A DNA stretch of 64,000 nucleotides from Ananas comosus. Its lineage: Eukaryota > Streptophyta > Magnoliopsida > Poales > Bromeliaceae. The DNA is taken from positions 13,894,797 through 13,958,796 of the forward strand of contig NC_033622.1 of assembly GCF_001540865.1 (NCBI RefSeq), in the 5' to 3' direction. The first letter of the stretch is position 1. The number at the start of each line of letters is the position of its first letter. A model generated the notes under the pieces. It did not search any database. It saw only the letters and a list, made by a program, of their open reading frames with translations, and was not told the DNA's origin. The position numbers and the translations under genes were made by a program. Positions 46,514-58,314 of the stretch are shown here, in pieces.

Positions 46514-49340
46514 ATCTTGATTCTGCTGTGTTTGATTTTGTTACTGCTTTTATTCATGATTCATGAACTTCCCGTTTGAAGGAAAAAATTGAGGAATTTG
46601 CAGAGTTTTTGCATCTGGAGAAGGATTTAGGTGCTCTTATTCCTACTGGCATATTTGATCTGATTTTTTATTTTTTAAAATTTTGAAACAGATTTCTATA
46701 TTGCTCCTAATTTTACTTTATAGTACTTTTTTACAGTTCTAGCTGTATTTACCTGCAGGTAGCTGATTGGTAAATGAATGAGAAGAAAAGGGTTTAGGTA
46801 ATAAATCTGATGCTTCAACCGAAGTACTAGAACTAGGTGACTCTTTTCATCTGATGTGCTATTTGTGTTTGTGAATTTCAGTAAAGCCAATAAAATAGTA
46901 TCCAGTTTCAAATAGTTTAGAGAGAGCTCTCTAGTCCAAAATCTATATGAATTCTGTGCATGATTCTATCTTAACGTCACTTGTAGCCACGCAGGACAAG
47001 GGGAATTTTTGTATTGTCTCCTTAGCGACCAACAATTGGAAATTAGTTCAAGGATTTACCTGTATGGGCTCTCTTAACCTCATCATGAGTCTGAGGCAAA
47101 ACATTTTGCTTCAACTATTTGATTGGCTTTGTTGTGTTTAATTACTCTGAAGATTATCTGATTTATGTGCTTTTTATGCTCGTGCTAGCGTGATGATAGT
47201 AGTATTACAGGGAAATAAAATATATTCTCCTTCCAGGTGCTATTGAGTTTATGGTGCCTCATGAGTCTATTGAAATGCTGCTTTCTCAGATTATAGTGGA
47301 ATATTCTTCTTCCAGGTGTGCAAACAAAGTAAATTCTTCTTCCAGCTGTGCAAATTGTTTTGTTTATGGTGCCTCATGAGTCTATTGAAATGTTCTCATC
47401 ATTCTCAGATTTTAGTAGAATACATAAACTTTAATTCAAAAAAAAAGGCGTATGGAATCGGAATCCGTAACTTAAAGGAAGCATGTGGTGCAAAGAAGTT
47501 ATTGGATCAAAATTGCCAAATTTTACTATATTATCTGAATATTATCGAATTTTTGCATTCTGCTGTTGGCTTTTGAACTCTTCGGGCATCCAATTATATG
47601 GGACTCATACTTCAATCGGTTGGCTAGCTGTTTAATCTAGATTTCTATTTCGCTTTTGATGTGATGGATTTGTTCAAAATCCGAATTTCTTGTTGGATTT
47701 TTCTCTTATGAATTGTTTTGATGGATTCTTTTCACTTTTCTGCTTTTCTTTTCTTAGTTTAGTTTATAGCTCGGAATTCTTTGAAAAGTTGATGCGTCTA
47801 ATTTAATATGATACACTCGTCAAATATGAACTTCTTATTTGGTTCCATAGGAATATTTTTTTGTTGCAATGATAGGTCTTCTATTTTACTGCAGAGTATT
47901 GTTGGATTTTTGTCTTATGAATTGTTTTGATGGATTCTTTTCACTTTTCTGCTTTTCTTTTCTTAGTTTAGTTTATAGCTCGGATTTCCGCGAAAAGTTG
48001 ATGCGTCTAATTTGATATGATACACTCGTCAAATATTTGGAAAATATGAAGTGCCAAAATCTTGCAGCGAACTGGTCCTTTTTCGCCAATTTAAACTACA
48101 TTATTATGTGTGAGGCATAGTGAACAATGAGATTGGAAAGGAGTCGGCAATGTCTAATACATAACAGGGCAAGGTAGTTGAAGATACAATTAGGTTTTCT
48201 CTTTCTTTGCTTTCTCTAGAACAAATTATCTTGATAGATTTTCCATGTATTCTTCTTGCTATCATTGCTACTGCCTTATCTTATGCGTTTTCTGGCAAGG
48301 TGGGATACATTTCTTTCCTTAGAAGTTTTTATTAGGTGATAATGTAGTTCTTTTATAGTTGATCAACTCACACAATCAGTAGAGCAAGCCATATGAAGCT
48401 TAAACGAGATGAGCATAATAATGTAAGAAAAATAAATGCTCTAGAAACTAGTACGCATTCATCTGAATTACATCATTTTGTCTTTTGTTTAGTTTATTCT
48501 CGAATTTAGGTGCTTGAAAAAAATACTGTTTTGGTTGAAAGTTGTTAAAATAGACTCTGCACAAGAGAAGTTTAACTGTAAGTCGGAGTTTTCCCACAGT
48601 TTTGTTTATCTCTTTGTTAAATTAGGCCTCTAGATTCTGTACAATATTCCAAATCTTTTAAACTAACAATTTTTGTTGGAGAGAGATCCATGTGGCTGTT
48701 TCAAATATATCATGGTCTAGTCATAGAGATCGAAGACAAAATTTACTTGACTCCTAAATTTAATTTGATCTTGTTAAGTTAAATAAATGAATAACTGAAA
48801 CGATCTGAATTATATAATTGTCATAAATGGCAGCTAAGCTTCATGTATTCTAGAATGTCGGCACTCGTCTTCAATTGGCTGCAGCAAGTTATTATGCAGC
48901 AATGTGCTTTACTTTTTTCTCTCTTGTTCTTGGTCTTTCTTCGTCCATATAAGCTGATCAGTTATCATATACCAGGAGAGAAGAACGTCGCTCTGATTTA
49001 ACAATGAGGTATGTTTTGAGTCAGATATTTTATTATCATCTATAGAGCCTTCAATAAATATGCTTTTTTTGCAGGCATAATTCAAAGCAAATCTCCTTGT
49101 CCAGAGACAGGCGAGCTTGGTTTTGCTAATTCACAAACTTTGTGCAACATAACTTACATGCAAAGAGGTAGTCTAATTTGTTCATGCAAGGATTTTGCAA
49201 GATACAACCATCTCTGGTATGATTCCTAAACTGTAATATTTTTATCTGAAAAAACTAATTTTATATGTTGCTTTTATTGTTTCTTTATTAATTTGTTATG
49301 GTTATTTGTAGAACAGGTTGGACCCTGAAAATTCAAAAGG
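46514..49340 (+). repeat. Partial 227-bp repeat plus module 4, second copy
   Basis: Starts within the 227-bp repeat (GATCTTGATTCTGCTGTG), with the frame EEFAEFLHLEKDLGALIPTG intact at 46589-46650. It runs through blocks matching 40800-43480 but lacks the 42963 block. A local tandem duplication of about 230 bp lies at 47660-48035. Confidence 0.75.
46947..47141 (+). pseudogene. 64-codon frame in module 4
   Basis: Reads CIVSLATNNWKLVQGFTCMG, SLNLIMSLRQNILL. The matching regions at 41040-41222 and 58801-58991 are interrupted. Without splice borders or a known domain it may be a chance frame in repeated DNA. Confidence 0.25.
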
Positions 49341-49383
49341 TGTACCTAGTCAGAAGGTAAAGTGTATTGGGAATCCCTTCAAC

Positions 49384-49682
49384 AATACACTAGCTTAAAT
49401 TGGCCACCTCCACTTATTTTTATTTTTTTTTTCATTGAACCTCCTTAACTTTAATTTTTTGAAATTACATGATTTTATTTAATTAAAATTATGAATTTTA
49501 TCAAATTAATTATTTATTTCATCAAATTTAATGGTTTGATTAATTTTTAGCGAATGAAGTAAATATTTCACGTTTAATATTTTAACGGAATTATTAAATT
49601 TTTAAAAAATAAACTATCTAGAATAACTTGAATAAAAAAATTATAAGTTATGGAGGTGTTTATTTGTTATGGCCCATTGTTC
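49384..49682. mobile_element. MITE-like element, family 2, copy 1
   Basis: The left side has ACCTCCTTAACTTTAATTTTTT and the reverse complement of the right side CACCTCCATAACTTATAATTTT: an imperfect inverted repeat around an AT-rich core of about 300 bp. Copy 2 at about 61196-61494 occupies the same place in the duplicated unit. Confidence 0.5.
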
Positions 49683-49989
49683 TTTTTTGGTGGTGTTCGG
49701 CTCATTAATTTCGAACGTTAAGCTATATAGTACCGTCTTTACTTTTAAGCTATTGCCACTTTATCCATTCCCATCAGTTCTCTTCTAGTTCTTATCATAA
49801 AATGCAATAAAAATTTTCGTTGATGTCTGGAAATACTAAAACTGCCCTTTTTCGAAAGGTAAAGGAATGGGATAAAACCAGGGAGTTTCTGTATTAGTAT
49901 TTCATTCAAAATTTCATTTTATGTTCCAAAAGATTGTTGATAAGGAACTGACATGAGGAGGTATAGTAATAATGATTTAAAACAATCAA

Positions 49990-52900
49990 AGGGTAATGTT
50001 TAGGTTTTTAAAGTTCAGCATGGCAAAGTAATAACGGCTATTTAGTTCAGAAGAGTCTTCTGCATTTTAGTTCTCCTTTTTTCTAAAAAAAATTAATTAG
50101 CTGTATGTACTGGACGAGAATTAAAGTCTGTCTTTTTGTTTTTATTTGAGACTGAAATTTCATCCTCTTTTGAGTGCTGTTGCCTGGAGATTTCTTAACT
50201 GCACCATATCACGTGGAGATCATTTTTGGCATGAGAAGATACAAAGAGGAAACCTCGCATTTACGACTACGTAGGCACTCATTTTCACTTGGCCACAGCA
50301 AGGTATAATGCAGCAAACACTCCTTTTTGCCCTTGGTCCTTAGTCACCTATTTAAACTGATCTATTATGATATGCTGGGAGAGATCTGATTATGTTTAAA
50401 AATGATGTGTGTTTTGAAATTTGAATCATATGTTTGTCAACAGTCAGCTAACTGTTTATTCTAATCAATAAATCTTTTCAATAAATTGCATTTTTTGTAA
50501 GCATACTTCAAATAGTTCTCCTTGTCCAACTTGAAGTAGAATTCGGACCTAATTTTTCCTAATTTAAAAACTTTGTGTACCCTAATTACGAGAAACCAAA
50601 GAACACACATGCAAAGAGATAGTGGAACTTGTTCATGCAAGGATCTTGCAATACAATAGAAAACCCAAGGATAATAGTTTATAGTTCCTCAGCCATCTCT
50701 AGTACGATTCATAAACTCTAATATAGTTGGTTGAAAAACTACAATTTTATATGTTGTTTTTGTCTCTTTAATTAATTGGTTATATTGGACAGGTTGAACC
50801 CCGATGGGTTCAAAGTTCAAACAGTCCGATACAGGTGTTAGCCAAATTGGAAGACCTCAAAGAGGAAACTTGTTACAAATGGCCATTGCACTGAAGCAGG
50901 AATTTACGTCCAATCACGGATTTACCCAGCGGTGCGAAATTCTTCGAAAATCAGCTGTTGCACGTTCATTGAAGATAAAAATGTAAAACACTCTTTTTTC
51001 AAGGTATAGGTGTATTTCTCCTATTTGTTTCATTTAATAAAAATGTGAGTTACATGTACAAACAAGTACAAAATACAATAAGTGATGGTAAGATACAACT
51101 CCCAGTTATGATAACTTTAACTAACTACATAGGTACACTATGTGGACTTTTCTTCCCATTTCAACAGTTCATCAATAATTCCTATTGAAAATTCTATCGT
51201 TCCATTCCTTCCACATGTTCCAGGAGAAGGTGGTGAACGTTGAGTTCATCGTGCCTTGCAGGTCTACCAGAATGCTTCCTCTCAACATTCTCATGTTTCA
51301 GTAATTGTTTTTTCCGTTTTTATTTTTCTTCCATTTTAAGTGAATGATCTTTAGGGTTACAAATTCATCCCAGGTTAATCATACATAAAATTTAATAAAA
51401 GAGTCATTTCGGAGGATTCTCACCAGTAACCTCGAATGGAACCGGAATCCTTTCTTGTAAAACCAAGCCTTCTGCTTTTGCTGAATGATCTTTTATGATG
51501 TCAGCTCCAGTGTGGCTTCTTCTTGCACTCATATTAAGTCAGCAAGGCAACATAGATATGTTTTGCCAGTGGGTTTTATTCTCTCTTTGCATTTGAAGTT
51601 ATTTTGAACTGAAATTGCCAAATTTTATTTAATTACCCAAGTCATATTTGTGATTCTGCCACTGGCGTGAACTCTTTTGTCATCCAATTATGGGACTCAA
51701 GCTCCAAATGGCTGGTTACTATTTTGGTCTAGATTTATACTTTACTTTTGAAGTGATGAATTTGTTCAAAATCTTAACTTCTTGTTGGATTTCATGTAAA
51801 ACTTGGGTTTTTTTTTACTGAGCTATTTTGATGGACTTTTGGGTTTTTTTTTTCTTTGAGCTTTTTCTTCCTTTAACTTATAGCTGAGAACTTTGAAGGT
51901 GGTTGGTCTCAATTCGGTGATACATTCAATTAAATAAAAAATTCTTGTTTGGTTTTGTGTAAAATATTTTATTGTTGAAGTGATGGTTCTTCCTTTTGGG
52001 TTTTTTTTTTGTCTTTAAGCTTTTTCTTCCTTTAACTTAGAGCTTAGAACTTTAAAAGAAGGTGGCTGGTCTCAATTCGGTGATACATTCAATTAAATAC
52101 AAAATTCTTGTTTGGTTTTGTGTAAAATATTTTATTGTTGAAGTGATGGTTCTTCCTTTTTATTGCAGAGTCGTAGCTAGTGGCACCGTTGCATCAGCTG
52201 CAGGAGAGAAAATGCGGAGGTTTTGGAAAATGTATTTGGAAAACGTGAAGTGCCAAACCCTGTAGCTAGATAGCAAGAACAAGTCACGAGGCTTGCCAAT
52301 AGAATTTTTAAAACCGAGATTCAAGAAAATTAGTACCCTCCATCTGTACTTCAGGTAAATTCATTAGTAAGTTCCTCAGATTTCCTTACTATTTTTGAAG
52401 ATTTGCATCCTGCTGAACATCACCGGAATACAAAATAAAATCATAAAAATGAATTTGTGTGAAATTTTTAGATATCATTTTGGTCACGTCTCCTGGATTT
52501 TTCATTCTGTGTTTGCAACAGTTATCATAGTATCTTTTTTCAGTTATCATCAGTTATCGTAGTACCAGTTAACTGTTCATATTTGCACACGATTTAGTGT
52601 ACACATAGGAACCCGTAATCAAAATTTGATGGGATATCTTCGCTTCAGAACAAAACAATTAGAATGAGGCTAGATAATAATCTTAGAAATGACTTCAGAA
52701 TATCTTCCCTTGATCTTGTATTCTTAGAATTAGTTTTACTGTCACCTAAAGAGGTAATAAAAATGAAGTTTGGTGTGTGAAATGCATGCAAAATAGTATA
52801 ATTGTAGTTTGCAGTGCTGGTATTGTGCAAGGTACTATTAGGGATTAGAACACCTGAACATTTATCTGACAGAAATCATTATTAATGTTTTTATTATTTG

Positions 52901-53590
52901 ATTCCTTGTGACATGAAGATTGTTCATCAACCATCATGCTCTTGCTAGCGTACTGTATAAACTCACTAGTCTGAGAGCAACTTTATTATGTAATAATTTG
53001 TTACATGACAAAATATTTGCCATCATGTTTCAGTTTTCTGATCTCTTGATGTTTAGATATATTCAGCAGCCTAAGCGGACCATTGGATCAATCTTTTACA
53101 TCTCCGAGAATTGATTTAATCTTTATTCCAAATCTACTCATTGTCAGAAAGTTCAGCATCATAAATAGGGATGAGGTGTACAACCATCTCTCTACCTCCT
53201 AATTTAGAGAATTCACTCAATGTATGCTTCCTTCAAAATGATCTAGATTTTGAATCTTACATTAAATAATATTTCCTTCTGCATGCCTATCAAAATCATT
53301 TAATCTCAGTACATGTGGTCTTCAGCATGCTATAAGATTTGCTGTATCACTCTTTCTTGAACTACTCTCAAACATGAATGCATGATACAGTTTCTTGCTT
53401 TTTCCTAAATGAAATTCTCAGTTAATAGACTGCCAATTTGTAATCTTTTGGCTTTTTTCATTTGCTGAGAATTGATTTCTGAAAGCCACTAAATAAAAGG
53501 CATAAGATGTTTCTTATTACTTATCTGGATATCGCTGCTTAATTTCTATGTGATTACTAGAGCAAGCTCAGTGAAGATTTCTTGGTGGGC
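49990..53590 (+). repeat. Downstream module, first copy
   Basis: Matches 61690-64000 in order, with about 0.8 kb (50675-51465) present only here. That extra part includes a 60-codon frame at 50804-50986 (GVSQIGRPQRGNLLQMAIAL, KQEFTSNHGF) next to an acceptor GGACAG; family not recognised. A local tandem duplication of about 170 bp lies at 51800-52150. Confidence 0.65.
52169..52265 (+). pseudogene. Exon-like block after a repeated acceptor
   Basis: After TTGCAG the frame reads RVVASGTVASAAGEKMRRFW, KMYLENVKCQTL and TAG. The second copy at 62922-63020 has shifted and stops earlier. Not recognised. Confidence 0.35.
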
Positions 53591-54124
53591 TGCTTAATTA
53601 GCTGTGAGTGTTAGCTCCAATACTCACATTCTACAAGGGAAATCTGCCCCCACATGTCCATTGTGGAGTATCATGGAATTTTGTACCTAAATTGGGACAA
53701 TTTCGTAAGTTTCTATGGTGGGTGATATACATGTCTATGGGAAATGTCGAGTTTTTATTTGCATGGCATTGTACATGGATGATCTTATAAATGATAATTA
53801 CCTTAGTCTGATGCAAATTATAGTGTCTAATTTAATTAAATTGAAAAATCGATTAGAATGAGGATTCAAAATGCTGTAAAAAAGATACATGCATCTTGAA
53901 CCTTCGCATTAAAAGATCTTCCATGCTGACCTCTTGCTTTCAGGTGTCACTAAGTTGGCTGCATAATGGTAGATGCCTTTTTAATTGCTGTGGAGGTTCC
54001 TTTCGACGATCAACTTTATTGCCTCTTTCTTTCTTTTCTTTCCCTTATAGTTTTTGTCATTATGTGGAAGCATCAACCTACTGCGAATACTACGTTAAAA
54101 TAATTTGGATTAAAAATTTACTAC

Positions 54125-54396
54125 ATAGATTCTCTCAACTATAGGCCATTTTGAAATTGAAACCTCAATTATTTTTCTTTTGATTTTGGCTTCCTCGACT
54201 TTTGATTATTTTGATTCATGTTATTTTCACTTGGAGAATTTGGGGCTGTCAAACAGCTTTAATTTTTAATGATTCTCCTCTTCTAATGTATGAAAATAAT
54301 TAAAAAGAAATTAAAATTTTGAGGGAATATCAATCGGAAGAAAAACAGCTGAGGGGTCTATTTCAAAATAACCTACAGTTTGAGGGGGATCTCCAT
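54125..54396. mobile_element. MITE-like element, family 1, copy 2
   Basis: Same ends and place as 44106-44373; inherited through the module duplication rather than a new insertion. Confidence 0.6.
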
Positions 54397-55987
54397 AAAT
54401 TTTCCCAATAGGTTTTCTGCTTTTAACAATCCATGCTTACTTCATCTTTTATTCTAGCACTCGTATGGCTGAGCTTTGCTTTAAATATTTTGATATTTGA
54501 AACAACTTGGCTAATTGGTATCTCAGTCTTTCAAGTTTCAACTTACTATTAAATTTGCTTCAGTATCCAGCATCATATATTTTACTTGATGACAATGAAA
54601 CAGTTTGTTGTAATATATGTTGATTTTGTTATCCTCTATTACTTTAATGTAGTGCGTGTATAACACAATAGTTGTCTGATTTATACTTCTTCGCTTTCAG
54701 TCATTTCATGGTATTTCTTCTTAACTGCAAGCGTGCATAACAACTTAACACTACTTGCTGGATAGATACCTGAAATTTGTGAGAAAATCATTGCAATCTG
54801 TGTTGGGAATTTGACTAGGTTTACAAAGGATTTCATCCATTCCTATGTTAGGAGCGTGGCTAGGTTTACAGAGTATTTTTATGTGAATTTCGATCTGGTG
54901 ATTCTTTTCTTCTCTCTTTTTTTTTTTTTGTTTTTCTCTCTCAACTTTATTTAATAATTTGTTTTTAGTAGACTTTTGTATTTTTGACTGTCATGTAAGG
55001 TAGCCAGGGGATGGTTCTTAAAGAGAGATTAAAAAAGGGTAAGTTCTTTGATTTGTTACATGGTAGCAGAATCTGAGTATTTTGGTAAGTATCTTCTGTA
55101 TGATAGGAACAAATTTCTCTTGCAGGTGCTTTATCGAAAGTGCACTGCTTCAATCTCGTCAGATAAGACAAAGTATGCCTCTATAACTTTTCCTGTGCAT
55201 ATATTCCTTTACAAACTGAATTCATAAATTAATACATAACTGCCATATTTTCTTGCTATATCAGCCAAAATTTTCAGTATCTGGGTTATAGTTGAAAAAG
55301 AAGCTTGAATTGCATGAGCAAGTTATAGCCTTTTGTTTAGAAGCCCCCACATAAACTGTTAACGAGTAAGTAGTTGGAGTTCATTTTTGTAATGAATATT
55401 TAGCAACAAAGTATTTGTTTCTTGCTAAATTTTTTTAATTTTTTTTAAAAAAAAAAAAACTATACTCCAGGCAAGAGACGAATTGTGGAGTGGTAAGTTT
55501 AAACTGAGAGGATAATATCTTTGGAGCAGTCATAAAACGGCTCAACGATGATTTATTCGTCAAGCATGACAAGTAGTTCCGACTAGAGCCTCGATTACGA
55601 CTACCCAATATTTCTTGCTTTTGCAAATGAAGAGCACCACTCTACCTTGATGTTAGTGGCATAATGTGACTTTCTAAGTTGGTAATCATGCTTTCAAGTT
55701 AATGCTTTGTAGAGAGAGTGAGAATTGAAGCTTTTATAAAAACAAAGAATCTGTCATTCATTAAATGTATAGAGGTACGCAGTGCAAATCCATGACCTTG
55801 TGCCTGATTTCTTGTTTTTTTTTTACGGAAATTCCTTTTTTTTCCTTGCACCTGATTTCTTTTTTTTTTAGGGAGATTCCTTTTTTTTTTCTTGAAACAA
55901 GCAAAACTCAAAACAAATCTTGTCCAGTTTGAAATGAAGTTTGAGCCTGTTTTTACTAATTTATGAAACTTGTGCACGACAAGTCAT

Positions 55988-57193
55988 CACTGTTTAAAAA
56001 AGCGCGCCTAGGCGCAGCGCCTAGGCGCCTAGGCTCTAGGCGCACAGGCCAGCGCCTAGAGTAGCTCTAGGCGGGCGCCATGATTCAGGCGCGCGCCTAG
56101 GCAGCCTAGGCGCGCGCCTGGGCCTAGGCGCAAGGCGCTCTCAAGGCGCGCCTAGGTAATATTTATAGTAACGGGTTTGGATCCAGATTTTATTGGTCTA
56201 ACGGGTTGAAATATCTAAAATAAACCCAATACCCTAAACTAAACCCTAAATAATCATCAATTATTTCCCTATTCCTTTCTCCCTGTCCGCTCTTCCCTCT
56301 CCCTCTCCGCTCGGCCCCTCTCCCTCTCCGCTCGCCCGCTCGGCCATCTCTCTCTCTCCGGCGCTCCCTCTCCGGTTGTCCTTGCTTCCGGCACCTCCTC
56401 CTTGCTTCTTCAACTCGCTCGCCTCTTCTTCTAAGGTTTTTTGTCTCTTCCTTGGCCTCTCTCTAGTTTCTCTTTTAGTTTTTTGTGTATATTTCTATTT
56501 TTTTTTTTAAAGCAGTGCTTTCTATGCTTTTTTTTTAAGTAGAAATTTTCTGTTTTATTTTTTAAAAAAACAGCATTTTACTTGAAAATAAAACAGCATT
56601 TTAACATTTTAAAAAACAGCATTTTACTTGAAAAAACAGCATTTTACTTGATAAGATGAACTTTTTTTAAAGTAAAAAAAGTCCTTGAAAATAAAAAATG
56701 ATCATACATATTTGCTAAATTGCAGTTTAGTATTTTTGAATGGATTCGAAAGCAACCGAAAGAGATCCTGCATGGAAGTATGTATCTTTATCTTTCACAT
56801 GATCATGATGCTTTTTTAATGTTTTTGGCTTGAAACTTTAAACTTTTTAACTTTTAAGCATATTACTTTTTTATGATCTTGTGCTTATGATTATATGCTT
56901 TTCACATCTAACTTTTCTATATGTTTGTGAATTAATACTTACATTTATGCTGTCCTTTATTTTGAGATAAAAAGGTAATTTACACTTAGTATATGATTTT
57001 ATATAGTATATTTAATGCTGCTTAACAATTAGTAGAAAGAATGGTAAGAAACTTCTTGATTATTTACTTATTTCAAAATTTTATGAAAGTGTGCGCCTGA
57101 CCTCTCTCGGGCGCGCGCCTGCGCCTTGCGCCTTGCGCCTAGGCTCCAACAGGCCTTTGCGCCTAGGTGCGCCTTGGGCTTTTTTAAACACTG
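55988..57193 (+). mobile_element. Complete non-autonomous hAT element (1206 bp)
   Basis: Flanked by a perfect 8-bp duplication CAAGTCAT (55980-55987 and 57194-57201), the hallmark length of hAT transposons. Terminal inverted repeats: CACTGTTTAAAAAAGC on the left and CAGTGTTTAAAAAAGC as the reverse complement of the right. Both ends carry dense GCGCCTAGGC-type motifs (about 56000-56155 and 57095-57175), likely subterminal transposase-binding sites. The equivalent place at 45.94 kb is empty (CAACAAGTCTTTAAAA). Internally a C/T-rich leader and intron lead to the start of a transposase-like frame at 56740. The rest of the transposase is missing, so it depends on an autonomous relative. Confidence 0.92.
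56740..56802 (+). pseudogene. Remnant first coding exon of a hAT transposase
   Basis: After the acceptor ATTGCAG a frame reads MDSKATERDPAWK and runs to a stop within 21 codons, or splices at GTATGT. The DPAWK motif is typical of the start of the BED zinc finger in plant hAT transposases. Only this N-terminal stub remains. Confidence 0.6.
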
Positions 57194-57547
57194 CAAGTCA
57201 TTAAAAAACTATTTTTTTTTCTTTTTCTTCTTTTTTTTTGGAAAGGTTTGATTAATTGTTTTATCTGAAAGTGGCATAATCCAAAACAAATCTTCTTGTC
57301 CAGTTGAATTGGAATTCAAACCTGTTTTTGCAAGCATTCAAAGAAAGAACTTTTGCATTCAAGGGGAAAGTTGAACTTGTTCATGCAAAGATCTCTCCTA
57401 TGATTCCTTAACTGTGTATATTTTTCTTCTTAAACTGTATTATGTCACTAAGCTGTAATGTTACTAGCTTAAAAAAACCAAAAAAAATAGAGCTTCATAT
57501 GTTGCATTTATTATCTCTTTACATAATTGGTCATTTGATGGTAACAG

Positions 57548-57626
57548 GTCGGACTCCGATTGCGCTATAACATAATGGAAGGCTTTTAGATTTGGTCATA
57601 GAGCCAGCTCTCAAACTCATGGAGTA
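57548..57626 (+). pseudogene. Terminal exon-like block, copy 4, stopped
   Basis: Same block as 46272-46349, but CTAGAA has become CTATAA, giving an early stop after RTPIAL. Confidence 0.5.
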
Positions 57627-57964
57627 AGTTAGGGGTGTGAAACTGCTAAACAGAGTAACTAAATTGAACCAATGGTTTAGGTCTGGTTTAGATTTTCTTT
57701 ATCATTTTGAGGAAAAAAAAAAACTGGTTGGGTTTTGGGTCAATATGGTAGGAACTAGGAACTGCATTATTTTGATTAGCTTTCAGTACTGATCATGAGA
57801 AATGGCTTAAAACAAACCAGCCGGTTAGTATGTCATATTTTTAAACCAAACCGGCCTTAGTCCCTGTGGTTTGATCTTAGCTCATTGTACTTGACATTGG
57901 AAGGTTAACGTGCGCATTACCACGTGATGAAGCGCAGGATAGCATGAAGGCAATGGACGAGGGC

Positions 57965-57971
57965 TACATAA
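57965..57971 (+). promoter_or_regulatory. Decayed TATA box, promoter type 2, copy 3
   Basis: The context GGGCTACATAATTG replaces GGGCTATATAATGG of the other copies: T to C inside the TATA core. The leader downstream ends ACCCTAAG/GTACTAAC as in the other copies. Confidence 0.5.
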
Positions 57972-58314
57972 TTGTTTCGCCCTCCATGCGCCATTCCGAT
58001 CTAAATCGGGACCAATTGCTCTTCTCCTTCTCTCCTCCTCTCTTCCACTTGTCGGTGACTCCAAAACCAACGGAGTCGAAGTGCAAACTAAACCCTAAGG
58101 TACTAACTCGAATGCTCCTAATCTTCGAAGGATCAAATAAATCCCTTTTCCATTGTAAGAATTTGATCTCTCTATCTCTCCCTCCAATGTGATGAAGGAT
58201 CAGATACCTCTTCCATTCCCTCCATCGAATCCTCGATTTGAAGCCAAGACTGATCTCGATCTTGACCTCTCTTGTCGATTTGAGATCACAGGATCCCTGA
58301 TCTATTAAAAAGTC

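Larger units (their letters stand above)
53640..57640 (+). repeat. Module 5, second copy, interrupted by a hAT element
   Basis: Matches 43510-46370 in order. The extra length is due mainly to the hAT element at 55988-57193. The exon-like blocks of the first copy are damaged here, and the terminal block at 57548-57626 has a TAA inside. Confidence 0.75.
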
